A stretch of DNA of 60,493 bases from Ottowia flava (GTDB lineage: Bacteria > Pseudomonadota > Gammaproteobacteria > Burkholderiales > Burkholderiaceae_C): positions 1 to 60,493 of the forward strand of contig NZ_VRUA01000020.1 in NCBI RefSeq assembly GCF_008017535.1, given 5' to 3'. The position numbers and the translations under genes are program-made. A model generated the notes under the pieces. The model searched no databases and was not told the origin of the DNA. It saw only the letters and a list, made by a program, of their open reading frames with translations. Within the stretch, counting starts at the first letter, position 1. Each line of letters starts with the position of its first letter. Positions 8,419 through 17,887 of this stretch are shown here, in pieces.

Positions 8419-10347
8419 ATGGCGACGAATTACCTCGAATCCATCCGCACGCCGGCCGATCTGCGTCGGCTCTCGCGCGACCAACTGAAAGCCCTGGCCG
8501 ACGAATTGCGCGAATGCGTGCTGAGCAACGTGGCGCGCACGGGCGGCCACCTCAGTTCGAACCTGGGCACGGTGGAATTGACCATTGCGCTGCACTACGT
8601 TTTCGACACGCCGCACGATCGCTTGGTGTGGGACGTGGGGCACCAGACGTATCCGCACAAGATCCTGACCGGCCGGCGTGAGCGCATGCCCACGCTGCGC
8701 CAGCTCGGCGGCATGTCGGGTTTTCCGCGCCGCGACGAGAGCGAGTACGACACCTTCGGCACCGCCCATTCGTCGACCAGCATCTCGGCCGCACTGGGCA
8801 TGGCACTGGCCGCGCGCCAGAAAGGCGAAGACCGCGACGCGGTGGCCATCATCGGTGATGGCGCGATGACGGCGGGCATGGCGTTTGAGGCGCTGAACAA
8901 TGCCGGCGTCGAGCGCGATGCGCGCCTGCTGGTCGTGCTGAACGACAACGACATGAGCATCAGCCCGCCGGTCGGCGCGCTGAACCGCTACCTGGCGCAG
9001 CTGATGAGTGGCAATTTCTACGCCACCGCCAAGAACGTCGGCAAGACCGTGCTGGGCCCGGTGCCGCCGCTGTTCGAGTTGGCCAAGCGCCTCGAACAGC
9101 AGGCCAAGGGCATGGTGGTGCCGGCCACGCTGTTCGAGAAGTTCGGCTTCAACTACATCGGGCCGATCGATGGGCACGACCTGGATTCGCTGATTCCCAC
9201 GCTCGAGAACATCCGTGAGCTGATGGCCCGCAAGACCGGGCCGCAGTTCCTGCATGTCGTCACCAGGAAGGGCCAGGGCTACAAATTGGCCGAGGCCGAC
9301 CCTGTGGCCTACCACGGCCCTGGAAAATTCGACCCGGCGATCGGCCTGGTGCCGCCCAGCACGCCGCCCAAGCAAACCTTCACCCAGGTGTTCGGCCAGT
9401 GGCTGTGCGACATGGCCACGCAGGACCCGCGGCTGGTGGGCATCACGCCCGCGATGCGCGAGGGTTCGGGCATGGTCGAGTTCCACAAGCGCTTTCCCGA
9501 CCGCTATTACGACGTGGGCATTGCCGAACAGCACGCGGTGACTTTCGCGGCCGGCATTGCCTGCGAGGGCCTGAAGCCGGTGGTGGCGATCTACTCCACC
9601 TTCCTGCAGCGCGCCTACGACCAACTGATCCACGACGTCGCGATTCAGAACCTGCCTGTCGTGTTCGCACTGGACCGCGCGGGGCTCGTCGGCGCCGATG
9701 GGGCGACGCACGCGGGCAATTACGACATCGCCTATCTGCGCTGCGTCCCGAACGTGAGCATCGCGTGTCCGGCGGACGAGCGCGAATGCCGCCAGTTGCT
9801 GTCGACTGCGTTTGCGCAGGAACACCCGGTGGCGGTGCGCTATCCGCGTGGGGCGGGCGTGGGTGTATCGGCGCTGCCAGATCTGTCGGCGCTGCCGTTC
9901 GGCAAAGGCGAAGTGCGGCGCGAAGGCTGCGGTGTGGCGTTGCTGGTGTTCGGCACCTTGCTGTACCCGGCGTTGCAAGCAGCGGAGCGCCTGGGCGCCA
10001 CCGTCGTCAACATGCGCTGGGCCAAGCCGCTCGATACAGACCTTTTGACCCACGTGGCGAAGTCCCATGAGGCCCTGGTGACCCTGGAGGAGGGCAGCGT
10101 GATGGGCGGGGCAGGCAGCGCCGTGCTCGAGGCGCTGGCAGCGGCCGGCGCCGCGATGCCGGTGCTGCAACTTGGCTTGCCGGACGCGTTCATCGAACAC
10201 GGCGACCCGGCGCGTTTGCTGGCGGCCCAGGGGCTGGATGCGGATGGCATCGAGGCATCGGTCCGGCGCCGTTTCGGCGATTTGCTGGCAGCTTCGTTGC
10301 CCTCTGGCACACCGGAATTGCGCGTGGTCGGTCGCAACGCGGGCTAG
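8419..10347 (+). CDS. dxs: 1-deoxy-D-xylulose-5-phosphate synthase
   Basis: A thiamine-diphosphate enzyme, 642 aa, that joins pyruvate and glyceraldehyde-3-phosphate, the first and flux-setting step of the MEP isoprenoid pathway. Visible hallmarks are [12 protein letters not shown] near the N-terminus, [15 protein letters not shown], the thiamine-diphosphate motif [18 protein letters not shown], and the transketolase-type [13 protein letters not shown] in the second half. The ATG two bases after ispA was chosen; a TTG six bases upstream is also in frame. It shares an operon with ispA, matching consecutive pathway needs. Confidence 0.96.
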   Translation: MATNYLESIRTPADLRRLSRDQLKALADELRECVLSNVARTGGHLSSNLGTVELTIALHYVFDTPHDRLVWDVGHQTYPHKILTGRRERMPTLRQLGGMSGFPRRDESEYDTFGTAHSSTSISAALGMALAARQKGEDRDAVAIIGDGAMTAGMAFEALNNAGVERDARLLVVLNDNDMSISPPVGALNRYLAQLMSGNFYATAKNVGKTVLGPVPPLFELAKRLEQQAKGMVVPATLFEKFGFNYIGPIDGHDLDSLIPTLENIRELMARKTGPQFLHVVTRKGQGYKLAEADPVAYHGPGKFDPAIGLVPPSTPPKQTFTQVFGQWLCDMATQDPRLVGITPAMREGSGMVEFHKRFPDRYYDVGIAEQHAVTFAAGIACEGLKPVVAIYSTFLQRAYDQLIHDVAIQNLPVVFALDRAGLVGADGATHAGNYDIAYLRCVPNVSIACPADERECRQLLSTAFAQEHPVAVRYPRGAGVGVSALPDLSALPFGKGEVRREGCGVALLVFGTLLYPALQAAERLGATVVNMRWAKPLDTDLLTHVAKSHEALVTLEEGSVMGGAGSAVLEALAAAGAAMPVLQLGLPDAFIEHGDPARLLAAQGLDADGIEASVRRRFGDLLAASLPSGTPELRVVGRNAG

Positions 10348-10527
10348 CTCGTGCTGAAACCGCGCGGAGCGCGGCCGGTTAGGCCCGCCAGCGCTCAAAA
10401 AAGCGAAAAAATCCCCGTCTTGCTGCTCAGGTGACAGGTGAATCCCTAATCGGGGCGGGCTACCCACGTCGCTACACTTAGCGTTTCTGTAGGTTTTCGT
10501 TACCATCAAACGAGGAGTATGTTGCTC

Positions 10528-11610
10528 ATGGATCGTCGTTCCCTCATCAAGCGCTCCGGCATCGCCGGCGTTCTGGCCGCTGGCATTGCTCCCGCGGTTC
10601 ACGCGCAGGCCGCCGTCCGCTGGCGCCTGGCTGCCAGCTTCCCGAAGTCGCTTGACACGATCTTCGGCAGTGCCGAGAAGTTCTCGCAAACCGTCAAGGC
10701 GCTGTCGGGCGGCAAGTTCGAAGTGTCCGTTCACCCTGCTGGCGAGCTGATGCCCGCCTTTGGCGTGGTGGACGCGCTCGAGAAGGACACCCTCGAGATG
10801 GCCCTGACGGCCGCGTACTACTTCACCGGCAAGGACCCGATCTTCGCCTTCAGCTGCGCCGTGCCCTTCGGCCTGACCACCGTCCAGAACATGGGCTGGA
10901 AGAACCACGGCAACGGCCGCAAGCTGCTGGACGCTTTCTTCGCCAAGTACAACTTCCGCACACTGAGCGCCGGCAACACCACCACCCAGATGGGCGGTTG
11001 GTACCGCAAGGAAATCAAGTCGCCCGCCGACCTGAAGGGCCTGAAGATGCGCCTGGGCGGCGGTGTGTTCGGCGAAACCATGGCCAAGCTGGGCGTGGTG
11101 GCGCAGAACATGCCTGCTGGCGACGTGTACCAGGCGCTGGAAAAAGGCACGCTGGACGCTTCCGAGTTCGTTGGCCCGTACGACGACGAGAAGCTGGGCT
11201 TCAACAAGGTGGCCCCGTACTACTACTACCCCGGCTGGTGGGAAGGCGGCGCCGACCTCGAGTTCTTCATCAACAACAAGGCCTTCGAAAAGCTGTCCGC
11301 CGAGAACAAGGCGATCGTCAACGCCGCTGCCGCCGTGGCCGCCGCCGACATGATCTCCAAGTACCAGGCCGTCAACCCGCAGTCGCTCAAGCGCCTGGTG
11401 GCCAACAAGACGCAGCTCAAGCTGTTCCCCAAGTCGATCATGGACGCCGGCTTCAAGGCCTCGCAAGAGGTGTACGCCGAGCACAGCGCCAAGTCCCCCG
11501 AGTTCAAGAAAATCTTCGAGGACATGCGCACGTTCCAGCGCGACCAGGTGCTCTGGAACCGCTTCTCGGAGTTCCCGTACAACCAGTACGTGAACGGCCT
11601 GAAACTCTGA
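10528..11610 (+). CDS. dctP: TRAP transporter solute-binding protein, paralog 1
   Basis: The periplasmic receptor of a TRAP transporter, 360 aa. A twin-arginine-type signal (MDRRSLIKRSG ... AVHAQ) precedes the mature protein, which has the DctP-family segments SFPKSLDTIFG, GELMPAFGVVDAL, TQMGGWYRKEI and YYYPGWWEGG; this resembles the mannitol/chloroaromatic group (COG4663). The second ATG was taken as start because GAGGAG is about 10 bases upstream, and because the paralog at 15.8 kb begins identically (MDRRSL) and has exactly the same length. It faces the convergent dctM gene across a terminator. Ligand unknown, probably an organic acid. Confidence 0.9.
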   Translation: MDRRSLIKRSGIAGVLAAGIAPAVHAQAAVRWRLAASFPKSLDTIFGSAEKFSQTVKALSGGKFEVSVHPAGELMPAFGVVDALEKDTLEMALTAAYYFTGKDPIFAFSCAVPFGLTTVQNMGWKNHGNGRKLLDAFFAKYNFRTLSAGNTTTQMGGWYRKEIKSPADLKGLKMRLGGGVFGETMAKLGVVAQNMPAGDVYQALEKGTLDASEFVGPYDDEKLGFNKVAPYYYYPGWWEGGADLEFFINNKAFEKLSAENKAIVNAAAAVAAADMISKYQAVNPQSLKRLVANKTQLKLFPKSIMDAGFKASQEVYAEHSAKSPEFKKIFEDMRTFQRDQVLWNRFSEFPYNQYVNGLKL

Positions 11611-11655
11611 TATTGCACCGGGCAGGTGGCCGCAAGGCCGCCGCTTCTGGGTCGC

Positions 11656-11685
11656 AAAAAAAAGCCGCACTGTGTGCGGCTTTTT
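11656..11685. terminator. Bidirectional intrinsic terminator
   Basis: The stem GCCGCAC / GTGCGGC with a 3-base loop is flanked by eight A on one side and five T on the other. It separates the convergent dctP (rightward) and dctM (leftward) genes. Confidence 0.8.
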
Positions 11686-11706
11686 ATATGTGTCTACGTT
11701 GCGCAT

Positions 11707-11727
11707 GAGCGATAGGGTGGATCGCTC
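11707..11727. repeat. Inverted repeat GAGCGAT-N7-ATCGCTC
   Basis: Perfect 7-bp arms. It lies in the convergent gap downstream of both genes, so a regulatory role is uncertain; an mRNA 3'-end hairpin is as likely. Confidence 0.4.
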
Positions 11728-11741
11728 GAGATCACATGTCG

Positions 11742-11790
11742 CTATAAATTAAGTAGCTGCTTGCGCAAGCTGGGAAAGCGCTGGAGCGTT
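11742..11790 (-). repeat. 45-bp dispersed repeat, reverse copy
   Basis: Reads CTATAAATTAAGTAGCTG, CTTGCGCAAGC, then AAAGCGCTGGAGCG, a reverse-sense copy of the subtype also found at 46.8 and 49.6 kb. Confidence 0.7.
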
Positions 11791-11849
11791 ATTTTGTTTG
11801 AAGCCGAAAGGCGCCGCCGCCGAGAGCCGAGGGCGCCTTTCCTGACGAC

Positions 11850-13754
11850 TCAAGGCTTGCCGTCCTGCTTCAAGGAATCGGTCAAGGCCTTCATCGGGTC
11901 GTCCGACCCGTAACCTTCGGCCGCCGGTGCCGCAGACGCTTCTGGCGCAGATGCAGCGGGCGCAGCAGGCGCATCCGAGGCGCCTGGCATGGCCGGGCTG
12001 GATTCGTCGCCCCAGGCGCTTTCGTTGGTCCAGTTCTCGTCGGAACCCGCCGCGCTGGCCGGCGCATTCGGGTCGGTCGCCTGGTCGCTGCCGTAGCCCT
12101 GGCTGTTGCCTAGGCTTTCGAGCATCTGTGCGCCAACGGCGTCCATGTCCACGTCGACTTTCTTGTCCAGGCTGCCAGTGACCAGACTGGGGAAGGCGAT
12201 CAGGATGCCGACCATGGTGAGCTGGATGATCAGGAAGGGAATTGCGCCCTTGTAGATCTGCATCGTGGTCACCGGCTCCATGACCTTTTTGGTGATCTTG
12301 TCGACGTAGGGCTTTTCAGGTGCGACCGAACGCAGGAAGAACAGCGCGAAGCCGAACGGCGGGTGCATGAACGAAGTCTGCATGTTCACGGCCAGCAGCA
12401 CACCGAACCAGATCAGGTCGATACCGAGCTTGTCGGCCACCGGGGCGAGCAGTGGCACGACGATGAACGATAGTTCGAAGTAGTCTAGGAAGAAGGCCAG
12501 GAAGAAGATCAGCAGGTTGACCACGACCAGAAAGCCCACCTGGCCGCCAGGCAGGTTGGCCAACAGGTGTTCAACCCACTTGGGGCCGTCGGCCGCCTGG
12601 AACACCATGCTGAACACGGTGGCGCCGATCAGAATGAACATCACGAACGAGGCCAGCTTGGTCGTCGAGGCCATCGCCTGCTTGAGCAGGTTGTAGTTCA
12701 TGCGGCCGCGCAGCGCCGCCATGAGCAGTGCGCCCATGGCACCCATGGCGCCGCCCTCGGTCGGGGTGGCGACCCCCAGGAAGATGGTGCCCAGCACCAG
12801 GAAGATCAGCAGCAGGGGTGGGATCAGCACGAAGGTCACCCGCTCCGCCAGCTTGGACAGCAGGCCCAGGCGCAGGAGCTTATTGCCCATGGCAATCACC
12901 CAGGCCACGAACACGCCGCCGCACATGGCGACCACGATTTTCTCGTCGGTCGGCACGGACTCGACCAAGTGGCCCTCCCACCAGGTGTGCACGTCCGCCA
13001 TGTGGCGCGCCAGAAAGATAGACACCAGGGCAGAGATGACCATCAACACCGTCAGCGAGGTGTAGCCGCTGTGGCCATTGGGTTCGCGATAGGTGCGCGC
13101 TTCGGGCGGCAGCGCCGGTACCGCCTGGGGCCGGAAAATGGCCAGCAGCACGATGTAGAGGACGTAGAGGCCGACAAGAATGAAGGCGGGCACGAACGCG
13201 CCCTTGTACATGTCGCCGACGCTGCGGCCCAACTGGTCGGCCATGATGATCAGCACCAGCGAGGGTGGGATGATCTGGGCCAGCGTGCCGGAGGCCGCAA
13301 TCACGCCGCTGGTCAGCTTGCGGTCGTAGCCGTAGCGCAGCATGATCGGCAGCGAAATCAGGCCCATGGAGATGACCGACGCGGCCACGACGCCGGTGGT
13401 GGCTGCCAGCAGCGCGCCAACGAAGACCACCGCCAGCGCCAGGCCGCCGCGCATGGGCCCGAAGACCTGTCCGACTGTGTCGAGCAGGTCCTCGGCCATG
13501 CCGCTTCGTTCCAGCACGAGCCCCATGAAGGTGAAGAACGGCACCGCGAGCAGGGTGTCGTTGGCCATGATGCCAATCAGGCGCTGCGGCAGCCACTCCA
13601 TGACCGACGCGGGGAAGATGCCCAGCTCGATCCCGAGGAAGCCGAAGAACATGCCGCAGGCGCCCAGGCTGAACGCCACGGGGAAGCCAAGCAGCAGGAA
13701 GCAGATCAGCCCCGCGAACATGATCGGGGCGTAGTTGGTGGTCAGGAATTCCAT
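11850..13754 (-). CDS. dctM: TRAP transporter large permease, extended form
   Basis: The membrane channel subunit of a TRAP transporter; it drives sodium- or proton-coupled import of the ligand delivered by DctP. At 634 aa it is about 200 residues longer than a plain DctM (about 430). The core helices are recognisable (NDTLLAVPFFTFMG, AATTGVVAASV, GTLAQIIPPSLVLIIMAD, PTEGGAMGA). Extra length comes from a mid-protein loop with added helices (about residues 215-305) and from a 100-residue Ala/Pro/Asp/Ser-rich C-terminal tail (about 533-634) containing GYGSD twice. The mid loop is typical of the mannitol/chloroaromatic (COG4664) group. It lies directly downstream of dctQ. Confidence 0.9.
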   Translation of the reverse strand: MEFLTTNYAPIMFAGLICFLLLGFPVAFSLGACGMFFGFLGIELGIFPASVMEWLPQRLIGIMANDTLLAVPFFTFMGLVLERSGMAEDLLDTVGQVFGPMRGGLALAVVFVGALLAATTGVVAASVISMGLISLPIMLRYGYDRKLTSGVIAASGTLAQIIPPSLVLIIMADQLGRSVGDMYKGAFVPAFILVGLYVLYIVLLAIFRPQAVPALPPEARTYREPNGHSGYTSLTVLMVISALVSIFLARHMADVHTWWEGHLVESVPTDEKIVVAMCGGVFVAWVIAMGNKLLRLGLLSKLAERVTFVLIPPLLLIFLVLGTIFLGVATPTEGGAMGAMGALLMAALRGRMNYNLLKQAMASTTKLASFVMFILIGATVFSMVFQAADGPKWVEHLLANLPGGQVGFLVVVNLLIFFLAFFLDYFELSFIVVPLLAPVADKLGIDLIWFGVLLAVNMQTSFMHPPFGFALFFLRSVAPEKPYVDKITKKVMEPVTTMQIYKGAIPFLIIQLTMVGILIAFPSLVTGSLDKKVDVDMDAVGAQMLESLGNSQGYGSDQATDPNAPASAAGSDENWTNESAWGDESSPAMPGASDAPAAPAASAPEASAAPAAEGYGSDDPMKALTDSLKQDGKP

Positions 13755-13771
13755 GTGCAGCAGCTCCTGAC

Positions 13772-14380
13772 TCAGTTGGCAGTGGGTGTCGCGGCCTTGA
13801 CCTCGGCCTCGCGGCGCAGGGCTTCAGCCAACTCTTCTTCGGCGCTCTGGTCGGACAGGCGACCCATGGGGTCGGGACCGACGCCGCGCAGGAAGGCGAT
13901 GCGCTTGATCAACTCGGACCAGCCCTGCAGCATCAGCAGGAAGAAACCGATGGGCAGCGCCAGCCACACCGGCCAGCGGATCAGGCCGCCCGGGTTGCCG
14001 GACATCTCGCCGGACTGGTATTTCTCGATCACCATGGGCACGCCCATGTACAGCACCATGAGGCACAGCGGTGTCAGAAAGAAGGCGAAGCCGATGATGT
14101 CGATCCACACCTGTGCCTTCTTTGGCAGGCGGCTGTTCAGCACGTCGATGCGAACGTGCTCACGCTGCAGGAGCGTGTAGCCCGCCGCCACCAGGAACGA
14201 CCAGGCGAACAGGTACCACTGCACTTCCAGGAAGCCGTTGGAGCTGTAATTGAAAGCCTTGCGGACGATGGCGTTCAAAGCGCTGATGACGGTGGCGGCA
14301 AAGATCAGCCAGATGACGTATTTGCCCACCTGGGCATTGAGCCAGTCGATGGCTCGCGAGAGTTTGAGCAGCGCCTGCAT
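13772..14380 (-). CDS. dctQ: TRAP transporter small permease
   Basis: The four-helix small membrane subunit of a TRAP transporter, about 202 aa; it pairs with DctM. Visible features are the first helix after YVIWLIFAATVISALNA, then EVQWYLFAWSFLVAAGYTL and EHVRIDVL, a typical DctQ block. The start at MQALLKLSRAI was chosen since GGAGA lies 5 bases upstream; a longer reading frame to the left end has no ribosome site. It is transcribed with dctM (17-bp gap). The pair must serve the two DctP paralogs placed on either side on the opposite strand. Confidence 0.9.
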   Translation of the reverse strand: MQALLKLSRAIDWLNAQVGKYVIWLIFAATVISALNAIVRKAFNYSSNGFLEVQWYLFAWSFLVAAGYTLLQREHVRIDVLNSRLPKKAQVWIDIIGFAFFLTPLCLMVLYMGVPMVIEKYQSGEMSGNPGGLIRWPVWLALPIGFFLLMLQGWSELIKRIAFLRGVGPDPMGRLSDQSAEEELAEALRREAEVKAATPTAN

Positions 14381-14538
14381 CGGGGTCTCCGGGGAAGGTC
14401 GTACGAGCGCGCGGTAGCGCGGCATTGACAGGCTTGCACGCACGCGGTGGGCGTGTCTGGGCGCAAGCTGAGTACCGATTCTAATGAGGCAAATTGATAC
14501 ACATGGCGGGGCATTCCCGCATAGCGCCAGGGGTGCGC

Positions 14539-15651
14539 TCAGGCACGGTGCGGCTTGGCCCGGGGGAAGCGCCACCAAGGCAGTACCTTCGACATGGCGC
14601 GTACCTCGCCACTGAACGATGGCCTGTACCCCGGCAATTGCTGCACGGCCGTTTGCCAGTCCGGTTTTTGCAGGATCTGCCGCAATGCCACGACGGGCGA
14701 CTCGTCAAGCGCGGACTTCAGGCACACAAGGTGGTATTCCTCTTCGGCCACGGGCACGAAATCGAGACCGCGCGCGCGCGCGGCTGCCTCGATGCCGATC
14801 CCGACGTCCGCCTGACCGGCCAGAATGGCCTGCGCCACCGCGGCGTGCGAGGGTTCGCTGTGCTCGTAACCGCGCAGGCTATCGGGCGCCATCCCGGCAC
14901 GTTCCAGCAGGTCATCCAGCAAAACCCGGGTGCCTGTACCGCGCGCGCGGTTGACGAAACGCACGCCTGGGTGCGTCAGATCATGCAGAGCATTCAGGCC
15001 AAGCGGATTGCCCGGCGCGACCATCAGGCCCTGGCTGCGCCGCGCAAAGCCGATCAGTTTGTGAAGGCCAGGTTTCAGCAAAGGCTTGTAGGTGCGCTCG
15101 GTGAGCGTGCCCGCTGGTGCGTCGCACAGTGTGTGAAAGCCGGCCATGATGCAGCGCCCTTCGTTCAAGGCCTGGATGGCGTCGACGCTGCCCATGAAGC
15201 GGATGTCCAAGTGCAACTGCGGGCGCTCGCCGCGCGCCAAGGCGTGCATGCGCAGCGCCGTCAGCGCGTCGTCGTGGCTGGCGTGGAAGGTCAGCACGTG
15301 CGCTTCGTCGTCGAAAGCCACGGCGAAGGTACGTTCCAGTTCAGCACGAAGGGCATCGATCTGCTGGGCCAGACGTGCCTGGGCCTGACGCTCCGACCAC
15401 AGAAGCTTGTCACCAAAGCCGGACAGGCGCGCGCGTTTGCCTTTTTCCCAAGCCACCAGCGGGTGACCCAGGACCTCTTCCCAGCGCTTGAGCTCGCCCC
15501 AGACATGCCGATAGGACAGGCCCAGGGCAGCGGCTGCGGCTGAAATCGACCCGCTCGTCTGGACCGCGTGGAGCAGATCCATCAGAGGGTTGCGAATCAG
15601 CGGCCCTGCAGCGTCCGCGTCGAGCGAGTAGGAAAGACCAATCTTGTGCAC
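14539..15651 (-). CDS. ModE-like HTH regulator with periplasmic-binding-like domain
   Basis: An N-terminal LysR/ModE-type winged helix (DLLHAVQTSGSISAAAAALG, then SYRHVWGELKRWEEVLG) is followed by a C-terminal domain resembling periplasmic molybdate-type binding proteins (GTGTRVLLDDLLERAG, AILAGQADVGIGIEAAARA). Proteins of this build are thought to sense a small ligand or oxyanion with the C-terminal domain. About 370 aa from a GTG start; the ribosome site is weak and a start up to 108 bases further upstream is possible. It is divergent from dctP paralog 2, lies upstream of dctQM, and is 1.5 kb from a tungstate operon, so both TRAP and oxyanion control are possible. Confidence 0.78.
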   Translation of the reverse strand: MHKIGLSYSLDADAAGPLIRNPLMDLLHAVQTSGSISAAAAALGLSYRHVWGELKRWEEVLGHPLVAWEKGKRARLSGFGDKLLWSERQAQARLAQQIDALRAELERTFAVAFDDEAHVLTFHASHDDALTALRMHALARGERPQLHLDIRFMGSVDAIQALNEGRCIMAGFHTLCDAPAGTLTERTYKPLLKPGLHKLIGFARRSQGLMVAPGNPLGLNALHDLTHPGVRFVNRARGTGTRVLLDDLLERAGMAPDSLRGYEHSEPSHAAVAQAILAGQADVGIGIEAAARARGLDFVPVAEEEYHLVCLKSALDESPVVALRQILQKPDWQTAVQQLPGYRPSFSGEVRAMSKVLPWWRFPRAKPHRA

Positions 15652-15824
15652 AGGCTCGAGTGTGCCGCAGTCCTCCCCCGGTGGCTCCGTGTCACGCAGA
15701 TGACTTCGCCAACCTGTCCCATCCTTAGGATGTGGAAGGGGCCATGCCCCTCCGCGCAAGGGTATTCAGATCAGTCCTTCTGACTGACGCTCGCGGACCA
15801 TTCATAGAACAGGAGACTTACAAC

Positions 15825-16907
15825 ATGGATCGTCGTTCACTTGTACGAAGTGCCGGATTGGCCAGCGTGCTTGCAGCGGGCGTGGCACCCGCCGTACATG
15901 CGCAGGCCACGATTCGCTGGCGACTCGCTTCCAGCTTTCCCAAATCGCTCGACACGTTGTGGGGTGTCTCGGAAACGCTGTCCAAGAAGCTGTCCGAGAT
16001 GTCCGGTGGCAAGTTTCAGCTTTCGGTGCACCCGGCGGGCGAGCTGGTGCCCGCGTTTGGCGTCATCGACGTGGTGCAGAAGGGCTCGATCGAAGTCACG
16101 CACACGGCGCCCTACTACTTCACCGGCAAGGACACGACGTTCGCCCTGGCTTCGGGCATTCCGTTTGGCTTCAACGCGCGCCAGATGTCGGCCTGGATGA
16201 TCCAGGGCAACGGCCGCAAGCTGATGAACGAGTTCTTTGCCACCTACGACATGGTCAGCTTCGACGGCGGCCACACCGGCACGCAGATGGGCGGCTGGTA
16301 CCGCAAGCCGATCAAGTCGCTGGCCGATTTGAAGGGCCTCAAGATTCGCCTAGGCGGTGGTCTGGTCGGTGAGATCATGAGCAAGCTGGGCGCCGTGCCG
16401 CAGAGCATTCCGGGTGGCGAGATCTACGTCGCCTTGGAGAAGGGCACGCTCGACGCCGTCGAGTGGATTGGCCCGCACGACGACCTGAAGCTGGGCTTCT
16501 ACAAGGTCGCGCCGCACTACTACTACCCCGGTTGGTGGGAAGGCGACGCGCACGGCAACATCCTGGTCAATACCAAGGCGTGGGGCTCGCTGCCGGCCGA
16601 GTACAAGGCGATGTTCGAATCGGCCTGCGCCTACGCGTCCAAGGAGGCTTTGGCCAAGTACGACGCATTGAACCCGGTGGCCCTCAAGCAACTGGCGGCC
16701 AACAGGGCGCAAATCCAGGCCTTCCCGCAGTCGGTCATGGACGCAGCCTTCAAGGCGACGATGGAGGTCTACGCCGACCTGGACGCCAAGAATCCGGCCT
16801 GGCGCAAGATTTACGCCGACATGCGCGCCTTCCAGCGCGACCAACTGCTGTGGTTCCGCTTCGCGGAGTCGCGCTACGACCAGTACATGGCGACGCGCAA
16901 GCTGTAA
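15825..16907 (+). CDS. dctP: TRAP transporter solute-binding protein, paralog 2
   Basis: A 360-aa DctP-family receptor clearly related to the protein starting at 10.5 kb: same start MDRRSL, same signal end AVHAQ, same blocks (SFPKSLDTLWG, GELVPAFGVIDVV, TQMGGWYRKPI, HYYYPGWWEG) and same length. The ATG is preceded by AGGAGA at 8 bases. It is divergent from the ModE-like regulator. No permease genes lie downstream, so it probably uses the DctQM pair 1.4 kb away on the other strand. Differences in the mature half suggest related but distinct ligands. Confidence 0.9.
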   Translation: MDRRSLVRSAGLASVLAAGVAPAVHAQATIRWRLASSFPKSLDTLWGVSETLSKKLSEMSGGKFQLSVHPAGELVPAFGVIDVVQKGSIEVTHTAPYYFTGKDTTFALASGIPFGFNARQMSAWMIQGNGRKLMNEFFATYDMVSFDGGHTGTQMGGWYRKPIKSLADLKGLKIRLGGGLVGEIMSKLGAVPQSIPGGEIYVALEKGTLDAVEWIGPHDDLKLGFYKVAPHYYYPGWWEGDAHGNILVNTKAWGSLPAEYKAMFESACAYASKEALAKYDALNPVALKQLAANRAQIQAFPQSVMDAAFKATMEVYADLDAKNPAWRKIYADMRAFQRDQLLWFRFAESRYDQYMATRKL

Positions 16908-17082
16908 ATAGTGCAGGCACGCCGTGCGCCGTCACTGGCGCGCGGCGTGCTGAGCGGGACTGCGCCGCGTGCTTTGGCTCCGGCTGTGGATGATGACGTG
17001 AATGGGTTGCTGATTCGACCTTTCCAACGTTTCCGAGGGAGTGACACATAGCGATAGGGGTTTAAACCCTCCACCTATGCAA

Positions 17083-17120
17083 TCAAATGCATAGCTGTTT
17101 GCGCTGATACGGCGGGTGTG
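17083..17120 (-). repeat. 45-bp dispersed repeat, partial reverse copy
   Basis: Contains AATCAAATGCATAGCTG and TTTGCGCTGATAC. It lies just upstream of tupB, after the 12-bp palindrome GGGTTTAAACCC at about 17058. Confidence 0.5.
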
Positions 17121-17146
17121 GGCAACGGTTTAGCATCGTCGCTGTC

Positions 17147-17887
17147 GTGAATACCTTTGCTGACAGCGCGCGCACTGCGCTCCATCTCATTTCCAGCTTC
17201 GACCCCGCGCTGTGGACCATCGTGGGTCGCTCGCTCGGGGTGAGTGCGACGGCCTGCGCGATCGGATTCGGCATTGGGCTGATCGTCGGGGCCTGGCTGG
17301 GCGTGGCACGGTTTCGTGGGCGTCAGGCCGCGCTGGCCGTGCTCAACACGTTGTTGGCCTTGCCCTCCGTCGTGGTTGGTCTCATGGTGTACCTGCTGCT
17401 GTCGCGCACGGGGCCGTTGGGTTTTCTGGGCTGGATGTTCAGCTTCAAAGCCATGGTGGTGGCGCAGGTCGTGCTGGTCATTCCGGTCGTCACAGCGCTC
17501 ACGCGGCAGACCGTCGAGGACGCCGACCTGCAGCATGGCGAGCAGCTCACCTCGCTCGGCGCGGCGTCCATGCTGCGCGGGCTGCTGCTGGCCTGGGATG
17601 AACGCTACGCGTTGCTCACGGTGATGATGGCGGCGTTCGGCCGCGCGGTGTCGGAGGTTGGCGCCGTGATGATCGTCGGCGGCAACATCGATGGGTTCAC
17701 GCGCGTCATGACGACCGCCATCGCACTGGAGACGAGCAAGGGCGATCTGCCCTTGGCGCTGGCGCTGGGCATCGTGCTCCTGGCCGTGGTGCTGCTGCTC
17801 AACGCGCTGATCGGCTGGCTGCGCGCGTGGCGCGAGCGCATCGATGGCTCAACTGCATCGCCGGCCACCGGATGGGTGGCCTCATGA
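17147..17887 (+). CDS. tupB: Tungstate-type ABC transporter permease
   Basis: The inner-membrane subunit of an oxyanion ABC importer, 246 aa, starting with GTG. About five to six hydrophobic helices are seen, with the cytoplasmic EAA-like loop around EQLTSLGAASMLRGLLLA. GRAVSEVGAVMIVGGNIDG is characteristic of the TupB/WtpB group. The next gene starts inside its stop codon (ATGA). Together with TupC and TupA it would import tungstate for molybdo/tungsto-enzymes; molybdate or vanadate cannot be excluded. Confidence 0.9.
   Translation: MNTFADSARTALHLISSFDPALWTIVGRSLGVSATACAIGFGIGLIVGAWLGVARFRGRQAALAVLNTLLALPSVVVGLMVYLLLSRTGPLGFLGWMFSFKAMVVAQVVLVIPVVTALTRQTVEDADLQHGEQLTSLGAASMLRGLLLAWDERYALLTVMMAAFGRAVSEVGAVMIVGGNIDGFTRVMTTAIALETSKGDLPLALALGIVLLAVVLLLNALIGWLRAWRERIDGSTASPATGWVAS

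Noticed and set aside
8371-11706. Minus-strand open frame of over 1100 codons opposite dxs and dctP
   Set aside because: It mirrors the codon pattern of two clear plus-strand genes in GC-rich DNA, has His/Arg/Gln-rich low-complexity translation, no ribosome site and no recognisable domain.
12567-14180. Plus-strand frame of about 537 codons opposite dctM/dctQ
   Set aside because: His/Gln-rich antisense shadow of conserved membrane proteins.
17058-17069. GGGTTTAAACCC as a ModE box
   Set aside because: It is a palindrome before tupB but lacks the TATA-rich arms of known ModE sites; not strong enough to call an operator.
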